Positions 10,176 through 21,362 of a DNA stretch of 64,000 nt are shown piece by piece (positions within the stretch are counted from its first letter, which is position 1; each line of letters starts with the position of its first letter). The translations under genes and the position numbers were made by a program. Source of the DNA: Ziziphus jujuba. Lineage: Eukaryota > Streptophyta > Magnoliopsida > Rosales > Rhamnaceae. The DNA is taken from contig NC_083387.1 in assembly GCF_031755915.1 (NCBI RefSeq), positions 14,591,001 to 14,655,000 of the forward strand, in the 5' to 3' direction. The notes under the pieces were generated by a model. The model made no database searches. It saw only the letters and a list, made by a program, of their open reading frames with translations, and was not told where the DNA came from.

Positions 10176-12589
10176 TAACAAATAAGGGAATTGAATTAAT
10201 ACCAACAATTAATAAATAAATAATAATAACAGTTGGAAATAATAATTTCCCTCAAAACTCTCACCAATCACTCCGTTGGAAATGCTCCCCTTTTAAAACG
10301 ATTTCACAAAACTCGATATTCGTACTTCCCGAAAACCAAGGGGTCAAACCATTTGATAAACAATAAATAAATAAATACCCCAATATATATTATTAAAATG
10401 TAATAAATTATAATAAATAATTTTTGAACACCTTTAGGGTTTGGAACTTTATCTGAAAATTTACACTTGACGCATCACACCATATACCGGTGATGCCCTC
10501 CGATACCCAGCGTCCTGAGCACTGACTGGCGGGGAGATTAAAGAGAGAAACTTGCAAACGGCACTTCGGCGTCCCGACAGTACCGCTGCCGAAACCGTCA
10601 GCCCGTCCAAGGAGGGGGGCGGCTGTGGCCAATAACAAACTTGCCTGCCCACGGTTCAATGGCAACTCACGGGAGACATAATACTTGCGCGCTAAACCAC
10701 ATATACATATACCAGAACACCAATACTGTATGAATCCGTCTAAAATAATTATTAAACCAACCGTACCATTTTCCAAAATTACCGTGGGAAATATATTAAA
10801 TTTTCACACTTACCATCCCACATATTTTTATTTAACAAACCGGTACGAAAATATCGATAACAAATAAACCATAATTTTTCTCGTAATACGATGTTCAACA
10901 AATAAAATACCGTGGGCATAATTATAAAATTAAACCACCAATTTAACAAATATTTTCATAAAATATTTAAACCAATTATGTCCAAAAATAAACTTAAACC
11001 ACGTACGATTATTACCGAAATATACTTTGCTCATGCATAATAAATAAATTAAATCACAATAAAACCATAATTAAATTGTACCATATGAGCATAATTTAAA
11101 TAACAATTAAACACCAATTAAACATAATTAACTGCCTAAAATATTTTTTAAAGGTGGGTCACTCACCTTAAGCGCGTAAATCAGCTAAGATCCTCCGCAG
11201 GATCAACTCCACTACTCGCGCGTGCACCTAAAACATCCACAGTACACTAACCGAATATATTAATATTTTATTCGGGTAATTCCCAAATGGGTACCCGGGG
11301 AGCGAACACAAATGACATCTAAAAGTTACGAGTTATATACTGAATCGAAGCTTGAGTGATGAGGATCACAGATTCGATCTTACTTTCCAGAGATCGGACC
11401 CGAGGTGGCCGGAATCTCACCGAAAAGCTTTCGGGTTTCGACTCCTCAATTCTCTCAAACCATCGTGAATTGGCGGAAAAGGATGCCGGATTCGGGTTTA
11501 GGAGGTCGAACACAGTGGACAATGACCGGCGGTGCAACTGGGTACTCGCCGGAACAGTAACTTCCGATGAGCCGCCGTGGTCACCAGCAATCGTCGCCGG
11601 CGGCGGCGCGTGCGGTGGCCGTTGGCTGAGATTTTTGGCTGTTTTGTAGATCGAGGGAAGATAATTCCAACGGGACCGACGGTGAGGCAAACGGAGGTCG
11701 GACGGCCGAGAAATCGGAGTTTGAAGATTTTCGACTCCTCGTCGGAAAACGCTCCGATCCCGGCGCGTCGGAGGTCCGATGGCCTTGAAATTTGGTGGGT
11801 AGGCCGGACTTGAGGAGGTGGTGAGGGGTATCTGGCGCGTGTGGCCTGAAAATGGCCAGAAACAGGGCAAACGGCGGTGGAGGGAAAAATCGCCACCGAG
11901 CTTCGCCACCTCGATCCGGGAGCGTCCGGCGACCAACAGTCGTGAAATTTTGGGGTTTGGCCGGAAATGGGGAGAGGCTTCTGTCTGGCCGGCACGTGTA
12001 ACGAGAATCGACCGGAAAATTTATCGAAATCCAGCGGCCGGTCGGTTTCTCTCTCTCTTTCTCTCTCTCTCTTTTCTATCTTTCTCTCTCTTCCCTGAGA
12101 TTTTTGTCAAATAAAAGCCACCGTGGTGACACTGTTCATCCATGTGGACCATCAGGTGATGACACGTGGCATTACTGTGTACTTAAGCCAGATATAATAA
12201 AATATTACGGTATCTGGCAAACTTCAAACGTCCATAACTTTTTAACCAAATGTCCGATTTAAGCGTGCCGCTAGTCTATGAACTCGTATCGACGAGTACT
12301 TTATAACCATGCAAGAGTCAAAACAAAATTACACAACAAGAAAAAGTCAACTCCCGGCACCTTTTGGACTGTTTGCACCTCGACTTGTTTTGCCCATAAC
12401 TTTCAAACCGTAGCTCCTTTTTCGACGTGCTACTAGTCTACGAACTCGGGGCATCATGCACTGCGCCATGGTACTCTGGTCAACTAGGAATTCCAACTGG
12501 AACAAAAAGTCAACTTTTGACCCATCGGTCAACGGTCAACCTCGGTCAACGTGCACGGATTTCGGTGTGATTTGGGACGGGGTGTTACA
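9657..12589 (-). mobile_element. Solo LTR (about 2.9 kb) of a Tekay/Del-type Ty3/gypsy element
   Basis: On the minus strand it starts TGTAACACCCCGTCCC at 12589 and ends GGGTCCTGACA at 9657, so TG/CA ends are present. Flanks are TTTCG and TTTTG, an imperfect 5-bp match at best. No gag/pol lies inside and no partner LTR lies next to it. The middle (about 11340-12060) is GC- and CpG-rich in an otherwise AT-rich window, and long frames on both strands there are by-products of composition. Two diverged copies of an about 80-bp block lie at 12230-12310 and 12395-12460. Similar blocks occur in the LTRs at 16950, 29113 and 62945. A large retrotransposon derivative rather than a solo LTR is the alternative. 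Confidence 0.65.
10145..10174. repeat. (AAT)n microsatellite
   Basis: About ten trinucleotide units inside the solo LTR. Confidence 0.9.
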
Positions 12590-12907
12590 TTTTGAGCCTA
12601 ATTAAGCTAGTTTTCAGTTCAGAGAAGCATTTAAGGATAATGTACATATCAAGACAACAAAATATAAGTTTGAAGACAGCAAGTGCTATTGGAGTTGCGA
12701 CACTATGAAGGAGGAAAATCACACCATGAACGATAAGCACAACGCCATGGTGCTAGAGAATTGGGGTCGCAGTGCTTGGTCCTTTCTTCTCCCTTTTGGT
12801 TTTGCTGCTATGTTTTCCAGTTTTGATGGTTTTTCCAAGGGTTTTGATGAGTTTTCAAGTACAAGCATTCTAGTCTTTTGTTCAGGGAAGCATTCCAAAC
12901 TCGTATC
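12590..12907 (+). repeat. Athila-like 3' region, right of the solo LTR
   Basis: Second copy of the roughly 260-bp unit seen from 9397: TTTGAGCCTAA, then ACAAAATATAAGTTT and GAAGGAGGAAAA with CACCATGAACGATAAGCAC. The solo LTR lies exactly between the two copies. It continues with GGTCGCAGTGC, a type of motif common in Athila 3' regions. Confidence 0.5.
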
Positions 12908-12917
12908 TTTTATTTTT
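12908..12917 (+). repeat. Target-site duplication, left, element A
   Basis: TTTTATTTTT, identical to 14559-14568 on the other side of the inverted-repeat element. The low complexity of the 10-mer lowers its weight. Confidence 0.65.
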
Positions 12918-13121
12918 CGTTTAATTTCACTAACACCTCCTGATGTTTGCCCCTGTTTAAAATCATACCTAGAGGTTTGAAAGATTTCGAAAACACCTTC
13001 AGCCGTTACTACTTCTCTATTAGATGCAACAAAGACAAGTAAATTGTAATTGCATAAAATTTTATAGTTTATAATTCAATATTTAACCAACATTTTTTCC
13101 CCTTTTTTTTCTTCCCCGCCC

Positions 13122-13141
13122 GCCCCCCCCCCCCCCCCCCT
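13122..13141. repeat. Poly-C tract
   Basis: Near-pure C run preceded by CCGCCCG. Similar pure C runs occur at 58421-58439 and 63541-63557. Length is likely unreliable in any assembly. Confidence 0.85.
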
Positions 13142-13663
13142 CCCCTTTTTATTTTTATTTTTATTTTTTTCAAAATGTTAAAAAGACGTCAACAAATGGG
13201 AAAATTTTGCCCACGTGTGGGAATAGAACAAATCCATTCTTTTTCCCCTTCTTCTTCGCCATTTTATCTAGCGTCCCCCCCAAAAAAGAGAAGCTTTCTT
13301 ACATAAGCCCATTCATTCTCCCCTTCTTTTTCATCATTTAGTCTAGTAGATCAAAAAAAAAAAAAAAAAAAAAGAAAAGAAAAAAGAAGCCTTCTTCTTA
13401 TTTGCAGGTCTAGCTGGGACAGATAAAATCTCCTCTTCTTCGAATTCATGCTTGGAGATATAGATCTTGGCAGATTTTCATCAATCCAATATTCTATTTT
13501 TTTTCTTTATTTCTTATTTTCATTTACCTATTTTTTTTTGCTAATCCATGTGGAATGGAACTGTAAGATGATTAATCTTGTAAATGTAAATGATCTTCAA
13601 AATCATTACTTCTCTAAGTCTTTGAATTTAAAAGGAGTGCAAGTTGTATTGATTTTGGGTTAA

Positions 13664-13666
<3 letters not shown>

Positions 13667-13696
<30 letters not shown>
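13667..13696. repeat. (ATT)n microsatellite
   Basis: About ten units inside Mutator-like element A. Confidence 0.9.
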
Positions 13697-14568
13697 GCTA
13701 TTGCAGTTATTTGGATTCTTTGATCTTTGTTTATTTTTTTATTGGCTTTTAATATATTGAATTGTAGGGAATACTATATGTTTTTCTAAGTTTTTAAAAT
13801 ATTGTTAATATATTTTACGCATAACATATTTTAATATAATAAGGATATAAATAAATAAATAAATGGCTTTAAAATTTACTGAGTTATTTAATAAAATCAA
13901 ATTTTATATCTGTATATATATATATATATATATGTATATTATAAAAAATAGTTTTGTGTAAATAGCTAACAAATTTTCTGTTATGGTTATCTTTTTACTA
14001 GAAAATAAGATAATGAAATGATATTAGTAATTATGAAATATTACAATTTTTTTTTCATCATATTAAAAATTACAGTTAAACAAACTATTTATGCAAAATT
14101 TAATCAAATTTTATTATGGTAAAGTAACAAAATTATATTTTTATCATAAAATAACATGATTAACTATCATATTTAGTTACTTGCCAAATTCAATGTATCT
14201 AAATATGCCTATGCACATATTAAAACAAAAGAAAAAAATTGATGCAAAATTTCAAACAACGTAATAAAATATGATAATATATATTAAAGTAATAAAATTA
14301 AATAAATAATTATTTTACTATAATGGTATTTATCAAAATATTAATAAAAATAAGTGTGTTTATGATATTAAATATGCAAGTAATTATTAAATCATTTTTT
14401 AATTATGAGGTATTTAAGTCATTTTACAGTGCCATGTAGGAGAGACAAATTTTTTTGACAGAAATTAGCATCGTGAGGGGTGTTTCAGAAATCTTTTAAA
14501 CCTTTGAGTATGATTTGAAATAGAGACAAACCTAAAAGGGCGTAAGTGAAATTAATCCTTTTATTTTT

Positions 14569-16949
14569 CCTTGAATTTTTCATGTGTTTCAAACATTGAG
14601 AACAACATATTATTTAAAATTGGTGAGTGCATTTTAACGTTTTAAAATGATTTCTTTAAGCATGAATGAATATGTCTAGGTTTATTTGTTTATTTTGCAT
14701 GATAGGTTTACTTTTTATTTGTTGTGATTAACTTTTAATAAGAATCCAAAAATATGTTTATTTGCTTCATTTGTTTCAAGGTGTCTAAACTTCTTTTTGG
14801 TGGAAATATGGTAAAAAAATTTTAAAATTTTTGTGTTTTTTGCGTTATAGTTGACAATAAAACTATGATTGATGAATAATTGATTCTTAAGTAGTAGAAT
14901 TATTTTTATGTATGCTTATATGTCTAAAATAGATACATTCAATTGTTATTACTTCCAATATAATTTGAGCACTTGATCAATTTTGGCATGATTTAGATTG
15001 TATTTTAAAAAAGATTCACATAAAATTAGAGTCTTTAACTAAGTTAAGGTCTAGAACTTCATAATTGAAGCTTAAGACGAAATCCTAAAGTATGACATTA
15101 CTGAGAATGTAATTTATGCAATTTTTGTTTTGAGTTTGAGGCTTTTTATCCTAACTAAGAATTGTTATATCCTCAATACCATTATTTGAGCTTATTATGA
15201 AGCATATGAAGATGCATATTTAAAGCCTTTTATTATTTTAATCTCATTTACCTATCCTTTATGAGCCTAAATATTTATTTATTTTTCACATCCTTTATAT
15301 ATTATAAAGAGATCTTAATTTTAAATTGATATGAATATATGTTGTTAATATGTATGAAGAAGAATAAGGTGAAAAATTAAATTGGTGGGTATGGTTTGTG
15401 TACAGTTACAGCTTTGATATATGTGTTCTTTGATGCATTTCAAAATTAGAATGCACATGTATTTGAAATTAAAAAAAAAAATAATTAAGTTACTAGTGAT
15501 ATTATCATCAAAATTCATCATTACTCAACATCATTTGAAAAAAGAAAAAGAAAAAAAATTAACTGGTTTGCTTATATATCAGTGATGATGATGATGTAGT
15601 AGAGAAGTTTGCTTATTGAAGTTATAAGGTGTTGAAATGTCTGAAGGAAGGAAAAAGGGAAATAAGTTTGAAGTAAGAACTCAATGTTCTTCTTAATCTT
15701 ATATTTATTGATATTTGATTGAAGTTTTTTTTTTCTTGTTATTTATTTTCCATTGTTTTTCTTTCTTTTAGTCATTTTACCTTTTTTGCCTTTGCATTAC
15801 AAGCTTAATAAAGACTTTTTGATTCAAGGTGATACATTATTTTACATTAGTAGAGAGTTATTGATTCTGTGAAACATATAACATTTATACTTTACTTTAG
15901 TCTCTAATTAGTGTCGATTTATTCAATTGCATGATATTAGTTGCTATAATTGATTTCTCTATACACTTTGGAAGTAATGATTATGTTGGATGGAAAATGA
16001 GTAGTTGAGTTGAACAATTACTTGGATGCTATTTTTAAATTGATAATATATTCAATATTTGAGGCAAAAATTTTCATGTTACTTAGTTATGATTTTAATG
16101 GTTTTTGAAGATTTGAAAATTGTTTTTAATCTTAGTCTTTTATGCTGCTAAGGACTATATCCTTTACCACCATCCTCATGCCATCTCCACCATTTTTCAA
16201 CCATCAAAGCAACTTTGTCAAGCTTAGGAGATCTAGAAGAAGAAGAAAAGCATTGAAGCAAGATTAGACTATGTGACAGTAAGCCACTAGACACCATTAG
16301 AGTTTTTGTTTAATCTCTTCAATTCTTAAATCTTTGCATTCTAAATACTACCTTGTATTGTGAGTCAATTTTCACAAGTGTAGCTTTCTTCTATATTATT
16401 TAATTGGTATTTCTTTAATAATATTTTATTTTCTTTTTATGATACCTCTCTTTTTTGATTAAATTTTGTTGTAAAATTAAACTACTCTAAAAATTAACTG
16501 GTTTTTACATCAATTTATTAAAATAATAAGTGAATATATAAGATAAATTAATTCCACTCTTCCCTATGGGTTCGTTACTTAGTTACTCACAATAAAAGCA
16601 GGTAAAAATATAAAGTTCAATGAAAAAAAAAGAAAAAGGTAGCAGAGTGTGTGCCTAACCATCTAAATAATAGAAAGAACTCTAAGTCACTTACCATACC
16701 TAATTAGAATTTGATCTTCATGCTCTGATACTTAAATTAAATTGACATTTTAAAATTTACCAACATACAAAATTGACTCAACAAAGCTCTTTTGGCTTTG
16801 CCTAATTCTTTTGCATTAATAAATCTTTGTACATTGTTGAGTATATTAGGGAAGCTCTTAAGTGGATACTCACTTAGGGTCATAGAAATTTCTCTACTTC
16901 AGTGTCAAAGCATGAAAATTAATCTTTTATAAATCATTTTGTTTGAGTT
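14569..16949. other. Intergenic AT-rich sequence, no gene recognised
   Basis: Mostly T/A-rich with short poly-A and poly-T runs. The stretch 16140-16270 has a more balanced composition but no frame longer than about 40 codons and no recognisable product. Confidence 0.5.
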
Positions 16950-19130
16950 ACAAGATGCAGCACCTCGATTCAAGAAAAATACTCAGAATTTGAAAATTTG
17001 ACCATGTTTGGTTAGGGTTGACCAGGTACAGGCCTGGAGTTGGTTTTTTTTTTTTTTTGGGGAATGAGTTATGAACTTAACCCTTGTACAATTGCGAAGG
17101 CCTCATTAACATGAGTTCATAGGCTAGTAACACGTCTAATTTGGAGCTAGGATCAAGAAGTTATGATTAAAATAAGGTTTGATTAAATTTGACCAAGTGG
17201 GGCTCAAGATTGATCTTTGGTCAAGGTTTAGTGTAGACTCGCATATTATCGCATAGTGCTCATTAATACGAGTTTGTATACTATAATATGCTCAATTTGG
17301 AGATACAATTAGAAAGTTATCATTTTGTAAAGTTTTATAATTGTTTTATATGTATTGGTCCTCCAAATATTTTATCCTCGAAAAATGTGTAAAGAAAATG
17401 TTAAAAAAATATCTTTGACAAGGTCACGTGTAACAAATTGACATCTTCCATGTGTCATAATTTGACAGGGCCACATGTCAATGTTTTGGATTTGATTTTT
17501 GGAGCCTAAAGAATATTTGCATTATATGTTAGACACTCGTATTAAGTTTGAAGATGATCTTGCGGAAAAGTGGGAGTAGACATCAAAGGTATCTGTGAAT
17601 GTGTTATGTTTTTTATTGCTTTTTGGCATATTAGTACCATATACATATGGTTTGAGCATTATATGTATATGAGTCGATTTTTAAATGTCTATTGTATGCG
17701 TATATGCTTATGCATATATGCTTTTACATATATATGTTATCATTTCATGTGATTTTTTATAAGATTTTAAATGATTTTAACTTCTAATGAGTTTGTGGTT
17801 TTGGTATTTAAGTATCTCGGTGTTTGAAATAATTTTTTAACTATTTTGGAAATTAATTTAATATGAGAAAGTAGAATGGAATTGTGTATTTTTAATGTTT
17901 AAATGATTTGTATTTCAAGTTTTTACAAATAATTTATTTTAATATATATTTTTCACTGTTGGTATTTATGAATATTTAAATAAAAAAATAGTTGGGTTTG
18001 AATATTAAATTTTATAGATTTTTATATTGTATTTATTTGGGAAAAAAATGGAAAGTATGATCTTGAGTTGTTCATAAATACTACATCGTTGTTTTTAAAG
18101 GGTTTACCGATTTTGTTTATGCTACTAGCTATGCAGTAGTTTAGTGATCCTGTGTGTAATCGTGATGTAAGAGAATAATGATTGAGTAGTGTGCCACTCT
18201 CAAAAACTGATGATGGGTTGTGTGCTACTCTCTTCTGGCCACAGGATAATAGGTTGCCATAATATGAGAGAATGATAATTTAGTTTTGTACTATTCTCTC
18301 GGAGTGATGATGAGTTGCATGCTACTCTCTCATGATGTTGGTTTCTTTGTATCTATTTTCTGCTGGTGGCGTTTTAAAATGCCGTTCACCATCTTACAGC
18401 AATAGGTATAGTGTATGATACATTCTATTTTTTTTTCTAATATCCATAAATTGGTGGTTTTATTGTGTTTTTATTATTGTTCATATGATTATGATTATAT
18501 TGTTTATTATTCAGCATTATATTTATGATTTAGTTGGTTATTAATATTTTAAATTCTTTAATTATGAAATGCTAATTTTATGATAATGATTTGAGATAGA
18601 AGCTTGGTTTCATGAAATAGTTTTTAAAAAAGGGAACTTTCCAAAAGAGTGAAAGTAGGTCTTGAATGAAATATTTTGAATTTAAATGATTGTTTTCATA
18701 TTATTATTTCATTATACTAACTAAGTTTGTCTCATAGCTTTATGTTTTAAAATTGCTCACTAGGCCCCAGCTGACAAGTTACTCACACTACGTCCGACAT
18801 CTTCATTATCTTCCCTGTATATTCATCCTCTTATATTTTCATTGTCATCATTCTACCATTATTGATGTATTTTCCATGCTATGTACTTTTGTTGGACTTA
18901 TCGTTTCTATTGTCTTTATTTAGTTTTACCTTCTTACACTTCTTCAGATTACTATGGTGGATTGACCTAATATGTATGACTTTTTATATTATCTTTTTCT
19001 TTCTTGGATTTTGGTTTAGGGACTCTTTGCACTTTTATGTACATCCTTTGTTTTCTTTTTCTTTGAGTTCTAGTAGTTTTTTCAACTTTCTTAGTTCTCA
19101 TATTTGCCTCGTTTAAGTATCATATTGAAT
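16950..19130 (+). repeat. 5' LTR (copy A) of the Tekay/Del-like remnant
   Basis: Collinear with 29113-31910. Examples are GTGGGAGTAGACATCAA near 17569 against GGAGGAGTAAGAATGGACATCAA near 30241, and TTCTACCATTATTGATGTATTTTC near 18850 and again near 31606 (20 or more identical bases). Two diverged copies of an about 80-bp block lie at 17085-17175 and 17245-17325. Ends are not defined to the base. Confidence 0.65.
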
Positions 19131-19268
19131 TAAACTTATTTTTAATATTTAGATTTGAAGATGCATTCCAGATTGGTAGACCTGTATGCCAGCAAAAGCC
19201 AATAAAGGGTGGAGATAGGGCTACCTAGGGATTGAGCATATTGAGCAGTCAACAAAGGTTATGATGAG
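19131..19268 (+). pseudogene. Start of the internal region of the Tekay/Del-like remnant
   Basis: Sequence between the end of LTR A and the younger insertion. No primer-binding site is readable. It continues on the other side of the insertion at 27155; the GGTTA duplication marks the cut. Confidence 0.5.
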
Positions 19269-19273
19269 GGTTA
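19269..19273 (+). repeat. Target-site duplication GGTTA, left copy
   Basis: Identical to 27150-27154 and directly adjacent to the TG end of the LTR. Confidence 0.9.
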
Positions 19274-20390
19274 TGATACGAACCTAGGCCGAGATGTACA
19301 TAAACCCGTATTATATTAGCCCAGATCTTAATTAAATTTAGATTTTAATAAAATGATCTCAACCTCTAACCAACCTATGATTAGAAACTTGGTATAATGA
19401 AGATGCCACAATAGGTGATGGATATCCTGTTGATAAGTAAAAACTAAAACATTCACGCTTTAATGGTATTTTAGGTGTTCAAAGAGAATAAAGAGAAATT
19501 CAATCTCATAATTAATTTTCTGTAAAATAGTCAAGCTACATTCTCATTTAAAAATAACCCTTAAATAGGTAAAAGTCACAAAGCAATAAACCCTAAGAAC
19601 TAAAGCAAAAACTGACCAAGCATGTTGTTTCCTAAAGGTGGTAGAATTTTCTCTCTCCTTTTCTAATCTAATTTTGATTAATTAATTCTTTTATTTTGAA
19701 GTGGGAATTAATTAATTTGCAATGAAAATAATAAAATAATAACTTTCCTTAACTTATTTATCCAGCAAATAAATAAATAAAAACCAAGTAAAAGATTTAT
19801 TTCTTAAAACAAAAAGTCAAAATCAAATTAGGAAACTAAATAACTATATTTTTGACTAAACTATCTTTGACCTATTTAAGCTCCAAATCAGCCTCTATAT
19901 GCCTTGTAGGATGAAAAATAGGATTATCATCGAGTCCCACATGTTGCCCTTGCTTGGATCAAAGAGAAAATGCCAACTCAGCGAAATACAATAAAGCCAG
20001 CAACAAAATACAGTAAAACCGGCAAAACTTCCTCCTATGTGCACACCACCTATTTGATTGGCTTTGAAGCTGAATTCACTTTGATTTCATGACCTCTTAG
20101 AGATATGTATTGAATCCATGAAATGTTGGAGCCATTTCTTACTGCCCGGAGTCCATATTTGCACGAAAACAGCTACTCAGGCCCGTATCAGCCTCTACAA
20201 CTTGGATGCTTAAAACGGGTCTTGTATCTTCAGGTATTAACAAGCCCTTTTGAGAATTAGTTACTCCCTATATAAAGGCAGCTAGATTTTCCTTAAATCT
20301 ATTATCTTAAGCTCTAGTGATTGGCCCAGTCTTTATCCGTATCGGATCAACATCTCAAAGGGTTATGTGGGTTCGGGTGGATTCTCATCA
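19274..20390 (-). repeat. 3' LTR of Ty3/gypsy element 2
   Basis: Left copy from TGATACGAACCTAGG to GGATTCTCATCA, 1117 bp, paired with 26043-27149. Confidence 0.92.
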
Positions 20391-20400
20391 TGCCCCTTCT
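20391..20400 (-). other. Polypurine tract of element 2
   Basis: On the minus strand AGAAGGGGCA directly before the TGATGAGAATCC start of the 3' LTR. Confidence 0.8.
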
Positions 20401-20519
20401 CATGAAAAGGATTTACCCTCAAATCAAAATCATAATGCAGCAAAAGGAGATAAATCACTCGGTAAATCAAGTTTGTAGGCATTTTTATTAATCCGCTCCA
20501 AAACTTGAAAATGTCTATC

Positions 20520-21362
20520 TCCACACGGCATAAGCTTGGACTTCCTTTGTTTAGGGAACCTTTACTTTCTTAGGTGCAACAAAACCCAATCTTCATGTTC
20601 AAAGACAACTTGTTTTCAACCTTGATTAGCACTCCTTGCATATTGCTTGGTCCTCCTCTCAATGTTTGCTTTAATCTTTTTATGAATGTGCTTCACAAAA
20701 TCAGCTTTTTGTTTCCCATTTGGATTAGCATGTTCACTTAGAGGTAAAAGTGTTAAATCTAATGGAGTTAAAGGATTAAAACAATAAACAATCTCAAATG
20801 GTGAATATTTGTTGGTTGAATGCAAAGATCTATTATAAGCAAATTCAACATGTGGAAAACATTCTTCCCATGTTCTTAAGCTTCTACTAATTAAAGCCCG
20901 TAACAATGTAGACAAAGTCCTATTTGCTACTTCAGTTTGTGGATGACAAGTAGTTGAAAATAAAATTTTAGTTCCTAACTTCGCCCACAAATTTTTCCAA
21001 AAATAGCTTAAAAACTTGGCATCCCTATCCGTAACAATTATTCTAGGTATTCCATGCAATCTTACAATTTCCTTAAAGAATAAGTTAGCAACATTAGATG
21101 CATCATTAGTTTTATTAGATGCAATAAAATGTGTCATCTTAGAAAATTTATCTACAATAAAAAATATTGAATCCTTACCTATCCTTGACCTAGGTAAACC
21201 AAGAATAAAATCCATAGATAAATCCACCCAAAAAAAGGAAGGAAACAGTAATGGAATGTACAAACCGTGCAGCTTCAACTTGGATTTGGCTTTTCAGCAC
21301 TTCAAGCATCTTTCACATATTTTCTCTACATCTCCCTTTATGTTAGGCCAATAAAAATGTTC
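20520..21362 (-). pseudogene. Integrase region of Ty3/gypsy element 2
   Basis: The 220-codon frame 20616-21278 holds the catalytic core: [31 protein letters not shown] and [18 protein letters not shown]. Both aspartates that are mutated in element 1 (SMDF and TDRD) are intact here. Around the third acid the usual HPQTDGQTEVVNR reads HPQTEVANR, so four residues are missing next to the catalytic glutamate. The zinc-binding part upstream ([18 protein letters not shown]) has stops near 21290 and 21363. The C-terminal part (20460-20615) is out of frame. It would insert the cDNA if intact; here it is broken. Confidence 0.87.

Larger units (their letters stand above)
12918..14558. mobile_element. 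Mutator-like inverted-repeat element A
   Basis: Terminal inverted repeats of about 110 bp: 12918-13030 (GTTTAATTTCACTAACACC, later AAATCATACCTAGAGGTTTG) and the reverse complement of 14440-14558 (GATTAATTTCACTTACGCCC, later AAATCATACTCAAAGGTTTA). A perfect 10-bp direct repeat, TTTTATTTTT, flanks it at 12908-12917 and 14559-14568. Long inverted repeats with a 9-11-bp duplication are characteristic of MULEs. No transposase is present. The interior has a pyrimidine-rich, leader-like stretch (13200-13440) with an approximate 90-bp duplication, a C tract at 13122-13141 and an (ATT)n run at 13667-13696. It may hold a captured promoter/leader, but no coding exon was recognised. Confidence 0.72.

Noticed and set aside
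11319..11995. Long overlapping frames on both strands (up to 205 codons) near 11.3-12.0 kb
   Set aside because: They lie in the GC-rich core of the solo LTR, overlap each other in several frames, are rich in Arg/Pro/Ser as expected from composition and match no family I know.
13122..13141. Poly-C tracts (also 58421 and 63541) as functional G-quadruplex elements
   Set aside because: Simple homopolymer runs in repeats whose length is likely affected by sequencing or assembly; no other support.
14569..16949. A host gene in the 2.4-kb interval
   Set aside because: No frame over about 60 codons, no splice-compatible exon series and no motif.
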